Positions 35,323-44,791 are shown, numbered from the stretch's first letter. The stretch is 64,000 nucleotides of DNA from UBA11865 sp963749825 (GCA_963749825.1 CAVVOI010000007.1:1-64000); one strand, 5' to 3'. Notes: generated by a model not told the origin, from the sequence alone. Numbers and translations are program-made.

Positions 35323-35832
35323 ATGACCCGCCATATCGAACTTAATCCGGTTTCACATATGACAGTAGGCACCATTGGAGAGCCAGGCGAACGCGTTTTC
35401 TATTTGCAGGGTAGCAAAGGTCCTGAGCTGGTTTCGCTCATTATCGAGAAACAACAAGCCTCGATGTTGGCTTCAAGTTTAGAGACTTTGTTGGAAGAGC
35501 TTAGTGAGAAGTATCCAACAGAAGAGGATCGCGAACCGGTCTGGACAGATATGCGTTTACGGGAGCCGGTTGAACCCTTGTTCCGGGTAGGGAATATGGG
35601 TTTAGGGTTTAACGAGGATGTGGAACGCATCGTTATTGTGACTTATGAACTCGTTGAAGAAGAAGAGGAGCCGAATGCCGTAAGTTTCTGGATTTCCAGA
35701 ATACAGGCCATGTCGTTGATTAAACATGCCAACGAAACAGTACAGGCCGGCCGTCCCATTTGTGGCAATTGTGGTCAGCCGATTGACCAAGACGGGCATT
35801 TTTGTCCAAATCGCAATGGACATGCTCATTGA
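35323..35832 (+). CDS. DUF3090 family protein
   Basis: 169 residues. The family core begins with a segment for ligand binding (TVGTIGEPGERVFYLQGSKG, then VSLIIEKQQASMLASSL) and ends with a zinc ribbon (C-G-N-C-G ... H-F-C-P-x4-H). It is the second member of the PGM-like/DUF3090/SCO1664 triplet, 24 bases after the first gene. No biochemical role is established to my knowledge. Confidence 0.88.
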   Translation: MTRHIELNPVSHMTVGTIGEPGERVFYLQGSKGPELVSLIIEKQQASMLASSLETLLEELSEKYPTEEDREPVWTDMRLREPVEPLFRVGNMGLGFNEDVERIVIVTYELVEEEEEPNAVSFWISRIQAMSLIKHANETVQAGRPICGNCGQPIDQDGHFCPNRNGHAH

Positions 35833-35852
35833 ATGGTTGGAATTGAGTTATT

Positions 35853-36653
35853 GTGAAGAGTTCTACACCTGTCGTGGGAGTCAGTGGCATCCAGCGGCGA
35901 GGAATATTATCTGAAGACAAGATGATGGCGGGCAACAATAGGACGGCCGCGATTCTAAATATCCTTGAACACGGTCAAATTGAATTAGAGGGCCTCGTTC
36001 CCTGGGGTTCTAATTACACATTTCTCGTTCATATTTCTCATGAATCAGGTAAGCTGGATGCGATTTATAAACCGAGTCAAGGTGAGCGACCGTTATGGGA
36101 CTTTTCCCGAGGGACGTTGTGCTTGAGGGAACGGGCCGCTTACTTAACCAGCGAAATCTTGGGCTGGCATATCGTGCCGCCAACTATTTTGCGTGAAGGA
36201 CCGCATGGATGGGGTTCCGTTCAATATTTTGTTGAGCATAATCCGCAGCTACACTATCTAACCTTACAAGGCCAATATGAGCATCAGATTCAACGCATAA
36301 CCCTATTCGATGTGTTGATCAATAACGCCGATCGGAAGAGTGGCCACGTTATCCAGGATGAAGAAGAACAGCTATGGGCCATCGACCACGGTGTTTGCTT
36401 TCATGCGGACTATAAGCTGCGCAGCGTGATTTGGGATTTTTCCGGCCAACCTATCCCAGAGGATCTAATCGTTGACCTTGTTTCCTTCCGTTCGTGGTTA
36501 GCCAACGGCAGTGATCCAAGTCACGAAGAATTAAGTCAGTTGCTGGATCGAAATGAACTAGATGCGTTGACCAGACGTGTGGAGCACATGATCGAGGGAG
36601 GAATCTTCCCCCACCCAGGCTCGGGACGGCATTATCCTTGGCCTCTGGTGTGA
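35853..36653 (+). CDS. SCO1664-family protein with PI3/4-kinase-like fold
   Basis: 266 residues (an alternative start MMAG at 35922 removes 23). It shows GSNYTFLVHISHESGKLDAIYKP (ATP-lysine region, quoted here only in part by its ends), SRGTLCLRERAAYL, the catalytic loop LFDVLINNADRKSGH and the metal-binding WAIDHGVCFH. These match the kinase-like family found as SCO1664 in Streptomyces. It is the third gene of the conserved triplet. The phosphate acceptor is unknown. Confidence 0.85.
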   Translation: MKSSTPVVGVSGIQRRGILSEDKMMAGNNRTAAILNILEHGQIELEGLVPWGSNYTFLVHISHESGKLDAIYKPSQGERPLWDFSRGTLCLRERAAYLTSEILGWHIVPPTILREGPHGWGSVQYFVEHNPQLHYLTLQGQYEHQIQRITLFDVLINNADRKSGHVIQDEEEQLWAIDHGVCFHADYKLRSVIWDFSGQPIPEDLIVDLVSFRSWLANGSDPSHEELSQLLDRNELDALTRRVEHMIEGGIFPHPGSGRHYPWPLV

Positions 36654-36676
36654 ACAGATGACCCGGAATATGTGAA

Positions 36677-37438
36677 ATGGGCTTGGAGGAAAGGTTACAG
36701 CAGGCGGTCGGATTATTGGCCGAATCCAAGTATGCCGTTGCCCTCACAGGGGCCGGCATCAGCACGCCATCAGGCATACCTGATTTCCGCAGTCCGGACT
36801 CGGGTTTATGGAAAAATGCCGACCCGTTTGAGTCCGCCTCGATTTATGCTTTCAGGCGCCGACCACAAGATTTTTATGATTGGATCCACCCCTTAGCCAG
36901 GTTGATCATGGCGGCGCAACCAAATGCAGCTCATTTTGCTTTGGCACAATTGGAAGCTCGTGGCATACTCAAGGGGGTCATTACCCAAAATGTAGATATG
37001 TTGCATGGTCGGGCTGGCTCAGCAACTGTTCATGAAGTTCATGGTCACTTGCGCGAAGTCACATGCATGCGTTGTTATAAAATTTTCCCGGCAGCCGCCT
37101 TTCTCGATGATTTTGTAGATAGCGGCGAAGTACCTTATTGCGAAGCGTGTGGAGGCGTACTAAAACCGAACGTCATACTTATCGGTGAACAATTGCCGGT
37201 TAGCGTCGTGAACCAGGCCCGGCGACAGATCAGGAATTGTGATTTGATGCTGATCGCGGGTTCATCGTTGGAAATGGCACCAGCCGGAGACCTGCCTTTG
37301 CTTGCTCTGGAATCTGGCGCGCGAATCATCGTCATCAATTTTGAACCTACTCACATCGACAACCTGGCCGATGTCGTCATCCGGGGCGATGTTGTCGATG
37401 TGATACCTGAGATAACCACTAAATTACTGGATCAATGA
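36677..37438 (+). CDS. Sir2-family NAD-dependent protein deacylase
   Basis: 253 residues. The NAD-binding motif is GAGISTPSGIPDFRS, then TQNVDMLH and the catalytic histidine in VHEVHGHLRE; the zinc site is C-M-R-C ... C-E-A-C; the distal NAD loop is GSSLEMAPAGDLP and the end INFEPTHID. The GEQLP segment replaces the usual FGE. It probably removes acyl groups from protein lysines. Its last four bases overlap the histidine-kinase start, and it follows the SCO1664 gene by 23 bases, so the five genes from 34.5 kb may form one operon. Confidence 0.92.
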   Translation: MGLEERLQQAVGLLAESKYAVALTGAGISTPSGIPDFRSPDSGLWKNADPFESASIYAFRRRPQDFYDWIHPLARLIMAAQPNAAHFALAQLEARGILKGVITQNVDMLHGRAGSATVHEVHGHLREVTCMRCYKIFPAAAFLDDFVDSGEVPYCEACGGVLKPNVILIGEQLPVSVVNQARRQIRNCDLMLIAGSSLEMAPAGDLPLLALESGARIIVINFEPTHIDNLADVVIRGDVVDVIPEITTKLLDQ

Positions 37439-38658
37439 GTCAAATAAATTCCAACCCCACAACCGCAGAATTGATTGCTCGCTCAGAAACCGTCAGTGCC
37501 GAAGACCTGAAACGGTTGCTAGAGATCAGCACCATCTTGAGTTCGACCCTTGACCTCAAACAGCTGCTAGACATGGTGATTAATACTGCAAACACCTTGA
37601 TCGACACCGAATATGCCTCGATCCTGTTAATCGATCAGGGCACAGAAAAGCTTTATACTGCGGCGTCAACTGGTACGATATTCGCTGAAGAAAGCGAAGT
37701 GCCTTTGGAAGGTAGTGTGGCCGGCTGGATCGTACAAAACGGGCGCCCCCTCATCATCGATGAATTGCAGAGTTCCGGACAGGAGTACCTCAAAGCAAGC
37801 ATGGTAAATGGCGTCGTCCCGCGTAATTTACTAGGCGTGCCTTTGGTGACAAAAGAACGGGTGATTGGATCACTCGAAGCGATTAATAAGCGGGGAGATG
37901 CCATCTATAGCCATCAAGATGTGGCATTGTTGCAAGCCCTGGCATCACAAGCGGCTGTAGCCATCGAAAACGCCAGATTGTTCATGCAAACGGATTTGAT
38001 ATCCGAGTTTATGCACGAACTAAAAACGCCGTTAATGGCATTAACGGCCGCCAGCGAGCTTCTCGCTCGTGAGATGTTGGACGAGAAACACCAGGAATTA
38101 ATTGAGATGATCCAGCGTGAAACGATGCGTTTGTCCAAGATGGCCCAGGATTTCCTCGACCTGGCCCGCTTAGAGTCAGGCCGGGTCCAACTCGCTCAAG
38201 GCCCTGTTAATTTGTTGCTTCTGGTAAAGGATGTTGTAGGCCTCCAGGAACCCCAGGCCGCAGACCGGGGAATAACCATCACGACTAATTTCCCTGAGCA
38301 GTTGCCTATAATCACCGGTGACTATGATCGCCTGAAACAGGTCTTACTAAACTTGACCAACAATGCCATTAAATATAATGTGATTCAAGGTCAGATCGAT
38401 ATAACGATCGCGGACCTGGACAAAGAAGTGATGATTGCCATATTCGATACGGGGCCAGGTATCGCTAGAGAGAATCAGGCCCATTTATTCGAGCGATTTT
38501 ATCGTATCCCGGACGGGGAGGGTTTTACCGAAGGGACCGGACTTGGCCTTTCCATTTCAGCCCGAATAATGCAGGAGCATGGCGGCCGGATAGAGGTCAG
38601 CAGTGCTCGTGGGCAAGGGAGCACTTTCCGTTGTTACTTACCAAAATCTGACGGCTAG
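37435..38658 (+). CDS. GAF-domain sensor histidine kinase
   Basis: 407 residues without membrane segments, so cytosolic. A GAF domain spans about 25-185 (LGVPLVTKERVIGSLEAINK). The HisKA phosphoacceptor is H194 in EFMHELKTPLMAL. The HATPase domain has N-box NLTNNAIKYN, G1 IFDTGPGIA and G2 GTGLGLSI. It autophosphorylates in response to a ligand or redox signal sensed by GAF. No response regulator lies nearby, so it is an orphan. The ATGA overlap with the sirtuin gene suggests a functional tie. Confidence 0.9.
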   Translation: MSQINSNPTTAELIARSETVSAEDLKRLLEISTILSSTLDLKQLLDMVINTANTLIDTEYASILLIDQGTEKLYTAASTGTIFAEESEVPLEGSVAGWIVQNGRPLIIDELQSSGQEYLKASMVNGVVPRNLLGVPLVTKERVIGSLEAINKRGDAIYSHQDVALLQALASQAAVAIENARLFMQTDLISEFMHELKTPLMALTAASELLAREMLDEKHQELIEMIQRETMRLSKMAQDFLDLARLESGRVQLAQGPVNLLLLVKDVVGLQEPQAADRGITITTNFPEQLPIITGDYDRLKQVLLNLTNNAIKYNVIQGQIDITIADLDKEVMIAIFDTGPGIARENQAHLFERFYRIPDGEGFTEGTGLGLSISARIMQEHGGRIEVSSARGQGSTFRCYLPKSDG

Positions 38659-39032
38659 GCAGCATTCCGAGTTGCTCGGCAAACCGAAGCATCCAGTGAC
38701 CTCCATTTTGACTATGGTGGTGTGGACCAATTCGCTTTCTTTATGGAAAAGCAGAAACTAAGTTAACGGATGATGTGGTTGGCCAGTAACTTTTTAGCCT
38801 GTGTTGGTTCGCTTACGGTTAGAAGACGACCAATCATATATATTTCCCATGGTTGTTTACGCGCATTTGTTAATATAGAATTCAAGGCTGAGATTCGACT
38901 GTAAAAGGCTTGCGCCTTCGTGTCCGATGGTTTGCCGCCATAAGTTGGGAGATATCGGGACACACTTACCGTAAATACAACATCATCGAATAACACGTTA
39001 TCGATGTATAAAACGTAAAAAGAGTACAACTT
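38659..39032. other. Gene-free stretch upstream of trxB
   Basis: 374 bases. An 88-codon minus-strand frame (38763-39029) ends in KQPWEIYMIGRLLTVSEP, but it has no ribosome-binding site, reads into the trxB leader, and matches no family I know, so it is not called. No repeat or hairpin stands out. Confidence 0.35.
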
Positions 39033-39959
39033 ATGGAAAAAGAACGCGTCATCGTCATTGGTTCCGGACCTGCCGGTTTAACTGCGGCGATTTATACTGC
39101 CCGAGCTACCCTTAACCCCTTGGTCATCGTTGGCAACCAACTAGGCGGTCAAATATCGATCACGGCCGAGGTGGAAAACTATCCTGGCTTTCCCGAAGCC
39201 GATCTAACCGGCCCCGAATTGGTTGACCGGATGTATCATCAGGCTGAGCGATTCGGTGCTCGTTTTGAATACGATGAAGTCGTCGAAGTTGACTTCTCTA
39301 ATGGATCGCCCTTCTTTATCAAGACAAACGGCAAAGAGTACGAGGCTGAAGCGGTCATCGTAACGGCTGGCGCCTCACCTCGCCGGTTGGGTATCCCAGG
39401 AGAGGATGATTTCATCGGGCGCGGAGTGAGCTTCTGTGCCACCTGTGATGGTTTCTTCTTCAGGGGTAAAGACGTCGCCGTAGTAGGCGGCGGAGATAGC
39501 GCCCTAGAAGAAGGCTTATTCCTGACCAAGTTTGCCAACAAGGTTCATGTCGTCCACAGGCGTGATGAACTTCGGGCAGGACCGGCCCTAAAAAGGCGCG
39601 CATTTAATAATGAAAAGATCGAATTTATTTGGGATACGGTTGTCGATGAAATCGTCGGCGATAGCATGGTTTCCAAAATTAGCCTGACCAACATTAAGAC
39701 GGATGAGAAAGATGAGCTAGCGACCGATGGCGTTTTCATCTATATCGGTCACTATCCCAATAGCAAGTTCCTTGAAGGCTGCTTGGTCATGGACGAACAC
39801 GGTTACGTCATAACGGACGAGAAAATGCGCACCAGCGTAGACGGTGTGTTTGCCGCCGGCGAGATCCAGGATTCAATGTATCGTCAAATCGCGACATCTG
39901 TCGGTCAAGGTTGCGCGGCCGCAATGCAATGCGAAAAGTGGTTGAGCGAGCGCGAATAG
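39033..39959 (+). CDS. trxB: Thioredoxin reductase
   Basis: 308 residues, typical length. FAD motif VIVIGSGPAGLTAAIYTARA, redox-active C135-A-T-C138 followed by DG, NADPH motif VAVVGGGDSALEEG with HRRDELRA, and the FAD-binding end TSVDGVFAAGEIQD. It transfers electrons from NADPH to thioredoxin in the cytosol. It appears monocistronic. Confidence 0.95.
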   Translation: MEKERVIVIGSGPAGLTAAIYTARATLNPLVIVGNQLGGQISITAEVENYPGFPEADLTGPELVDRMYHQAERFGARFEYDEVVEVDFSNGSPFFIKTNGKEYEAEAVIVTAGASPRRLGIPGEDDFIGRGVSFCATCDGFFFRGKDVAVVGGGDSALEEGLFLTKFANKVHVVHRRDELRAGPALKRRAFNNEKIEFIWDTVVDEIVGDSMVSKISLTNIKTDEKDELATDGVFIYIGHYPNSKFLEGCLVMDEHGYVITDEKMRTSVDGVFAAGEIQDSMYRQIATSVGQGCAAAMQCEKWLSERE

Positions 39960-40023
39960 ACATATTCTCCAACGCCGTTTCGTTTTTGAAAGCGCGTATA
40001 ATTATCTGTGATTTTCTCCTGTC

Positions 40024-40461
40024 ATGTTGAGAATAGTTGCCGCCCGAGTCTTATATATGTGGGGAAGCCTGCACCGGAATTTTGGCAATCGCAGCAGCTA
40101 TAAGCGCGAACACAGACAAGCAATTCGTCGATTTTCCCAGGCTTACGATCTCGATCCTTCTTTGCGGGAGGCCCGCCTTGACCGGGGAATCATACTGTAC
40201 CGGGAGATGGGCCGGCTGGACGAGGCAATGGCAGACTTCAACGCATTGTTAGTCGAAGATCCCGAATATGGACCGGCCCGCTTGAATCGGGCAATGATCG
40301 CCCAGGAACAGGGCCAATATGAAGAAGCCCTGGCGGATCTTGAGGCGTACCTGGCTTTACCTGGAGAGGACGACGAGTATCGAGCCATTGCCGAACGCAC
40401 GGTCGTCTTACTGAGAGAAGTCGTCGCCGAAATACCCCCCGAGCAATCCGAAATAACCTAG
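40024..40461 (+). CDS. TPR-repeat protein
   Basis: 145 residues with three tetratricopeptide repeats (about 40-73, 74-107, 108-141; for example AMADFNALLVEDPEYGPARL and EEALADLEAYLALPGED). It should be a small protein-binding scaffold. A TATAAT near 39998 about 20 bases before the start, and no clear Shine-Dalgarno, suggest its own short-leader promoter. Partner unknown. Confidence 0.8.
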   Translation: MLRIVAARVLYMWGSLHRNFGNRSSYKREHRQAIRRFSQAYDLDPSLREARLDRGIILYREMGRLDEAMADFNALLVEDPEYGPARLNRAMIAQEQGQYEEALADLEAYLALPGEDDEYRAIAERTVVLLREVVAEIPPEQSEIT

Positions 40462-40482
40462 AGTCATCTAGCGGATGGTGAC

Positions 40483-41781
40483 TCACAACTCAGGCCGGGA
40501 AGCAGCTTCATCCAGAAGCGCCTGCAGCGACGTAAGAGAAGCCAAGCGATCCATAAAGTCACGAAGATCATGGCTGCTTTCCCGGATAGCCAATATTGCC
40601 GGTCCGATCGGATCGTCACCTTGCTCACCCGGGACGTCAGCATAAGCGCCATAAAAAGCAAAATAAGCCTGATTCAATTTTCGGATTCGATAACCATTTT
40701 CCCAGAAAAATTGGCGTCGCTCTTCCATGTAGGTCTCGGCTTGCTCAACTTCATCCTGGGCTAACAGATCGTCAACCTTATTACGAGTTTCGGCCATTTC
40801 GCCCCGAAAATCGAAAGGTGGCGGCAAAGCTGGATCAGGTTCGGTTGGTAAAGCGGCCGGTTCCTCCGGCTCAGGTATAAATTCTGGGTAATATCGCTCG
40901 ATCACCCTGGCCCCTACCTCATCCCCAAAGATGGAGGCAACCGTTTCGTTCATGGTTCTAAGGACGGGATTTGCTGCATAACTCAGGCCGAGGGGGTGCA
41001 AAGTAAGCCAGTGATGGGCCCACTCATGGGCAATGGTGTTAACTAAATAGTTGATATCGCTGGTCTCAACTATCATCGCCGGATAGAAACCAAGCCCGCC
41101 GATGCCTACAACCAAGGCCGAACGATCGACTGTATCCAAGACAGTCGATTCGATTTCTTCACGAACGGGCGACGTCAAACCGTGTTCAAGGGGGATATTA
41201 TGTATCTGCTTGATTTCTTCACGGGGTGAGACGATCAGAATATTGGGAAGCGGGGTCATATGCATCTGTACCGGCGGCCAGGCCCGGCCGAATAGGTCAA
41301 ACCCCTCTTCGACGATAGTGGTAGAAACCTGTTCCTGCAAGATGGACTCAGCTATTGGTTGCAACTCTTCAATAGCCGCACGTAATGTTTTTATTTCATC
41401 CTGTAAGTCGCTTGAGGTTTCGTCTGGGTCATTTACCTCGGGATCAGAATAGATTAAATTGACCTGGGCTTCCAGACGCCTCGCCTCGCCAACGAGCCCG
41501 AGATATTCGAGCACTGTGTCTTTACGAGTCTCGTCGCCCAGATAGTCCTGCCCGCCCGCAAGTGTTGCCTCTCCTTTAGCAGCCAGAGCATTGGTTTCCC
41601 AGATAACAAAGTCAAAATATCGCTGTCCCAGGATGGTATCTATCACATACCGTTCGTCTTGGAAGATCGGCCATTCGGGCGCCGCTAAAAGAACAAATGC
41701 TATGAAGATGAGGACAATTTTTAGAAAATTAAATAGACGTTTTAAGAGCATTATTTCCGCTGTCAAAAGGGACCATATCAC
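40483..41781 (-). CDS. Membrane-anchored putative zinc metalloprotease (HEWAHH)
   Basis: 432 residues (or 422 from MLLKR at 41751). An N-terminal hydrophobic helix (LKIVLIFIAFVLLAAPEW) is followed by a helical domain and the motif INYLVNTIAHEWAHHW, a HExxH zinc site. NETVASIFGDEVGA downstream supplies a Glu that could be the third ligand. The C-terminal part is helical and charged. I do not know the family; zinc-protease function is inferred from the motif alone. Convergent with the TPR gene. Confidence 0.7.
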   Translation of the reverse strand: MIWSLLTAEIMLLKRLFNFLKIVLIFIAFVLLAAPEWPIFQDERYVIDTILGQRYFDFVIWETNALAAKGEATLAGGQDYLGDETRKDTVLEYLGLVGEARRLEAQVNLIYSDPEVNDPDETSSDLQDEIKTLRAAIEELQPIAESILQEQVSTTIVEEGFDLFGRAWPPVQMHMTPLPNILIVSPREEIKQIHNIPLEHGLTSPVREEIESTVLDTVDRSALVVGIGGLGFYPAMIVETSDINYLVNTIAHEWAHHWLTLHPLGLSYAANPVLRTMNETVASIFGDEVGARVIERYYPEFIPEPEEPAALPTEPDPALPPPFDFRGEMAETRNKVDDLLAQDEVEQAETYMEERRQFFWENGYRIRKLNQAYFAFYGAYADVPGEQGDDPIGPAILAIRESSHDLRDFMDRLASLTSLQALLDEAASRPEL

Positions 41782-41900
41782 GACGCCAATCTTGTTGACG
41801 ATTATGGTAAAATCGATGAACTAGGAACTTGTTGAAAAGCGTCATACCCGCTTACTTTATTATAGGATCACGAAAGTAAAAGGAAACTTATCCATATCTT

Positions 41901-42863
41901 ATGCGTTACTTAATTACCGGTGGTGCCGGTTTCCTGGGATCTGCCCTGGCAAATAGGCTGGTAAGAGAAGGACATGAAGTCCGGGTAATTGATGATTTGA
42001 GTAGCGGGGATCGCGATTCCCTGGGTTCGGGCGTTAATTTTACTCGTGGAGATATTAACGATATACCCCTTCTGTGGACCGTGCTCCAGGATGTGGATTG
42101 CGTCTATCACCTGGCAGCCCAGGTGTCGGTAGCGCAGTCTCTGCTCTATCCCCGCGATTACAATCTGGTTAATGTGGGTGGGACAGTGAGCCTGATGGAA
42201 GCGATGCGTGACGCCGGCATCCGGCGAGTTGTTCTGGCTTCGTCAGGTGCAATTTATGGCGAACACCATGAACAAGCTGTCAACGAAAACGACGCAGCCC
42301 AACCAGATTCGCCTTATGCCGTTAGCAAATGGGCGGCCGAGCAATACGTACACACCATCGGCAACCTTTGGGGCATCGAGACCGTAGCATTACGAATTTT
42401 TAATGCCTACGGGCCTGGTCAGAGTTTGCCTGTGTCCCACGCTCCAGTCATTCCACGATTCTTGAAGGCGATTCTGACCGGGGGCTCAGTCGTTATCTTT
42501 AACGATGGTCGACAAAGCAGGGATTTCGTCTACGTGACGGATGTGCTTGAAGCGTTGCTCAAAGCTTCTACGGCCGAAAGGGTTAATCGCCAGGTGTTCA
42601 ATGTAGGCAGTGGTTTGGGAACCACGATCAGCGCCCTGGTCGAACAATTGGAGATAGTGACGGGTCGTCGAGCCCAACGTGTTTGGAACCGGGAAAAATC
42701 TGGCGGCGTGAGGCAGTTAGTCGCCGATATCAGCAAGGCCAGGGAGGTATTAAATTACCATCCCAAGGTCACTTTGGATGTAGGATTAGAGCGAATGCTG
42801 GTCGAGGACCCTCGCTTCGCCTCTAGCCGCCATACTTCGATTAGCGGTGAAGATGCCCCCTAG
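41901..42863 (+). CDS. NAD-dependent epimerase/dehydratase (UDP-glucose 4-epimerase-like)
   Basis: 320 residues of the extended short-chain dehydrogenase family: NAD motif LITGGAGFLGSALA, catalytic S in LASSGAIYGE, and Y-x3-K in SPYAVSKWAAEQY, then LRIFNAYGPGQ and VIFNDGRQSRDFVYVTD. It interconverts nucleotide sugars for surface glycans. The precise sugar is not deducible. Followed by the tRNA-Leu gene on the other strand. Confidence 0.9.
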   Translation: MRYLITGGAGFLGSALANRLVREGHEVRVIDDLSSGDRDSLGSGVNFTRGDINDIPLLWTVLQDVDCVYHLAAQVSVAQSLLYPRDYNLVNVGGTVSLMEAMRDAGIRRVVLASSGAIYGEHHEQAVNENDAAQPDSPYAVSKWAAEQYVHTIGNLWGIETVALRIFNAYGPGQSLPVSHAPVIPRFLKAILTGGSVVIFNDGRQSRDFVYVTDVLEALLKASTAERVNRQVFNVGSGLGTTISALVEQLEIVTGRRAQRVWNREKSGGVRQLVADISKAREVLNYHPKVTLDVGLERMLVEDPRFASSRHTSISGEDAP

Positions 42864-42879
42864 CCTTTAGATCAATAAC

Positions 42880-42920
42880 AAAAAAAATCGCCAAGAGCAA
42901 GTCGTACGCTCTTGGCGATT
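42880..42920 (-). terminator. Terminator of tRNA-Leu
   Basis: A 13-base stem, AATCGCCAAGAGC (42886-42898) pairing with GCTCTTGGCGATT (42908-42920); on the minus strand the hairpin runs straight into eight T residues. It lies six bases after the tRNA 3' end. Confidence 0.85.
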
Positions 42921-42925
42921 CTGTG

Positions 42926-43007
42926 TGCCCTGGAGAGGACTCGAACCTCCACGCCCATAGGGCATAGGCCCTCAACCTACCGCGTATGCCAATTCCGCCA
43001 CCAGGGC
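42926..43007 (-). tRNA. tRNA-Leu(GAG)
   Basis: 82 bases with a full cloverleaf: acceptor GCCCTGG/CCAGGGC, anticodon arm GTAGG-TTGAGGG-CCTAT (anticodon GAG), long class-II variable arm (TGCCC..GGGC) and T-arm GGAGG-TTCGAGT-CCTCT. CCA is not encoded. It has its own promoter and terminator. Confidence 0.93.
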
Positions 43008-43020
43008 ATAACTCTACTAA

Positions 43021-43048
43021 ATTATAGTCAATGACCACTGTCTGTCAA
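43021..43048 (-). promoter_or_regulatory. Promoter of tRNA-Leu
   Basis: On the minus strand, consensus TTGACA (43048-43043) and consensus TATAAT (43026-43021) stand 16 bases apart; the tRNA begins 13 bases after the -10. It is the best promoter in the window. Confidence 0.8.
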
Positions 43049-43552
43049 CGACGGCGCAGTGAGCCATCCAGGGGTAATAGAACGGATTTCACATCCGAGT
43101 CTTGCACCCTAAAAGCCAACTCTCAATTTCATGGCAGTGGCTTGCTGGTAAGGACTGGAAAAGCGTAGTGAAGAAAACAGAACAAGGGGGCAAAATCAAT
43201 AAAGCTATGGAAGGTGCCTAATAGCTACAGGTCGATTGTAACCCCAGTGAGTCATCCCACATCGAGACGTCAAAAATTGTTTCTTGATAAATTATGACAT
43301 ACTTAAGGTGCCGATTAGCTTCTGTTAATGTAATTCCTGATATTAGGCGTTTACAATGATAAGAGATTATTTTGAATGACAATATTGATAAAAAGCCTGA
43401 GGGAGTAAGATCAACTGCTCATAAACTCTTGACTTTTGTCTCTCAACTATGCTAGACTGCACGATTGGTTTGTACTTTAAGTCACAAACCGATTTAGGGA
43501 AGAATGGGAATTAAAAACCCGTAAATACTGATGAGAGAGGTTTGAGTTCTTT
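43049..43552. other. Long leader region upstream of the sigma factor gene
   Basis: About 500 bases without a supported gene. It contains the candidate rpoD promoter at 43429-43458. No hairpin or repeat was identified elsewhere. Confidence 0.4.
43429..43458 (+). promoter_or_regulatory. Putative rpoD promoter
   Basis: TTGACT (43429-43434) and TAGACT (43453-43458), 18 bases apart, with an extended -10 TG (TGC just before). It gives a leader of about 90 bases before ATG 43553. Confidence 0.5.
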
Positions 43553-44752
43553 ATGAATAGCGTTACGGGTCCGTTAGAGGATGTGGATATCATTAATACT
43601 CTCCTGGCTGAGGCGTCCGCCAGGGGGTATGTTACATATGATCAGATTTTAGAGGCGCTTCCGGAAGTTGAAGATCTTCTTCCATTATTAGAAACGATTC
43701 TGGAAGAATTTCAAGCTGCCGGTATCACGATTTATGAAAGTGAAGATGATATCGGCGTCATCGAGGAACCCAGCGAAGGGTTGAATGGTGATGCCTTCAT
43801 AGAAGAGCAGGCTCACGCTGCCCCGCTCTTTGATTTGAGCAATGTGCCAATTGATGATTCCGTTGGCTTGTATTTCAGGGAGATGGGCCAGCAGGGATTA
43901 CTGTCGGCCGACGAAGAAGTCCAACTGGCCAAAGAAATTGAAGCGGGCCGCCAGGTGGAAAAACGGCTGGGCGAAGAAATTCTATCTGAAGATGAATTCG
44001 ATGAGTTGATCCGGGTCCGGGAAGTAGGCGATGCCGCACGGGCTCATTTGATTCGAGCCAATACGCGCTTGGTGGTCAGCATTGCTAAAAAATATCGAGG
44101 TCGTGGCTTACAATTCTTGGACTTGATCCAGGAAGGTAATGTCGGTCTAATGAAGGCGGTTGAGAAGTATGATTACCGCCGAGGCAATCGATTTAGTACC
44201 TACGCGACCTGGTGGATCCGGCAAGCGGTGACGCGAGCCCTGGCCAACCACGGCCGGACGATTCGAATCCCAGCTCATCTTGGCGGGCGGATCAGTAAGT
44301 TGTACCAGGTAGCTCAAGAGCTAGAACAAGAATTGGGACGGCAACCGACGGCCGAAGAGATCGCCGAGAATATGGATTTACCGGCCGATCGCGTACGCTG
44401 GATGCTACGAACCAGCCGCCAGCCGGTGCATTTAGAGCGGCCGGTCGGCGATGAATCGGACGCTGAATTAGGCGATTTCATCGAAGATGTCGAGCTGCCC
44501 CAACCGGCGGAAACGGTTGCCAGCAATATGCTGACCGAGGAAATCGGCGAGATCCTGGACCAACTTACACCACGAGAAGCTCGAATTTTAAGATTGCGCT
44601 ACGGATTGCAGGATGGTGAATCCCGGACCTTAAAAGAGGTGGGCGAAATGTTTGGGCTGTCCCGTGAACGTATTCGCCAATTAGAAAAAGAGGCTTTGCG
44701 AAAATTGCGCCATCCCAATTTCGCCGGTCACCTGAGGCAATACCTCGGTTAA
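43553..44752 (+). CDS. rpoD: RNA polymerase primary sigma factor
   Basis: 399 residues. A sigma region 1.1-like N-terminus (about 1-80), region 1.2 (DDSVGLYFREMGQQGLL), region 2 with -10 recognition (RFSTYATWWIRQAVTRAL), region 3 (NHGRTIRIPAHL), and region 4 with the HTH for -35 (SRTLKEVGEMFGLSRERIRQ). It has the HTH and length of housekeeping SigA/RpoD. The gene is monocistronic with a terminator 16 bases after the stop. Confidence 0.95.
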   Translation: MNSVTGPLEDVDIINTLLAEASARGYVTYDQILEALPEVEDLLPLLETILEEFQAAGITIYESEDDIGVIEEPSEGLNGDAFIEEQAHAAPLFDLSNVPIDDSVGLYFREMGQQGLLSADEEVQLAKEIEAGRQVEKRLGEEILSEDEFDELIRVREVGDAARAHLIRANTRLVVSIAKKYRGRGLQFLDLIQEGNVGLMKAVEKYDYRRGNRFSTYATWWIRQAVTRALANHGRTIRIPAHLGGRISKLYQVAQELEQELGRQPTAEEIAENMDLPADRVRWMLRTSRQPVHLERPVGDESDAELGDFIEDVELPQPAETVASNMLTEEIGEILDQLTPREARILRLRYGLQDGESRTLKEVGEMFGLSRERIRQLEKEALRKLRHPNFAGHLRQYLG

Positions 44753-44767
44753 TATAGATTAGCAGAT

Positions 44768-44791
44768 GCCCCTCATCACCGAGGGGCTTTT
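44768..44791 (+). terminator. Terminator after rpoD
   Basis: Stem GCCCCTC (44768-44774) / GAGGGGC (44781-44787), loop ATCACC, then TTTT. Confidence 0.8.

Noticed and set aside
38763..39029. 88-codon minus-strand ORF before trxB
   Set aside because: No ribosome-binding site, overlaps the trxB leader and no family resemblance; probably chance.
42841..43038. 66-codon minus-strand ORF
   Set aside because: It is the tRNA-Leu gene and its terminator read as protein.
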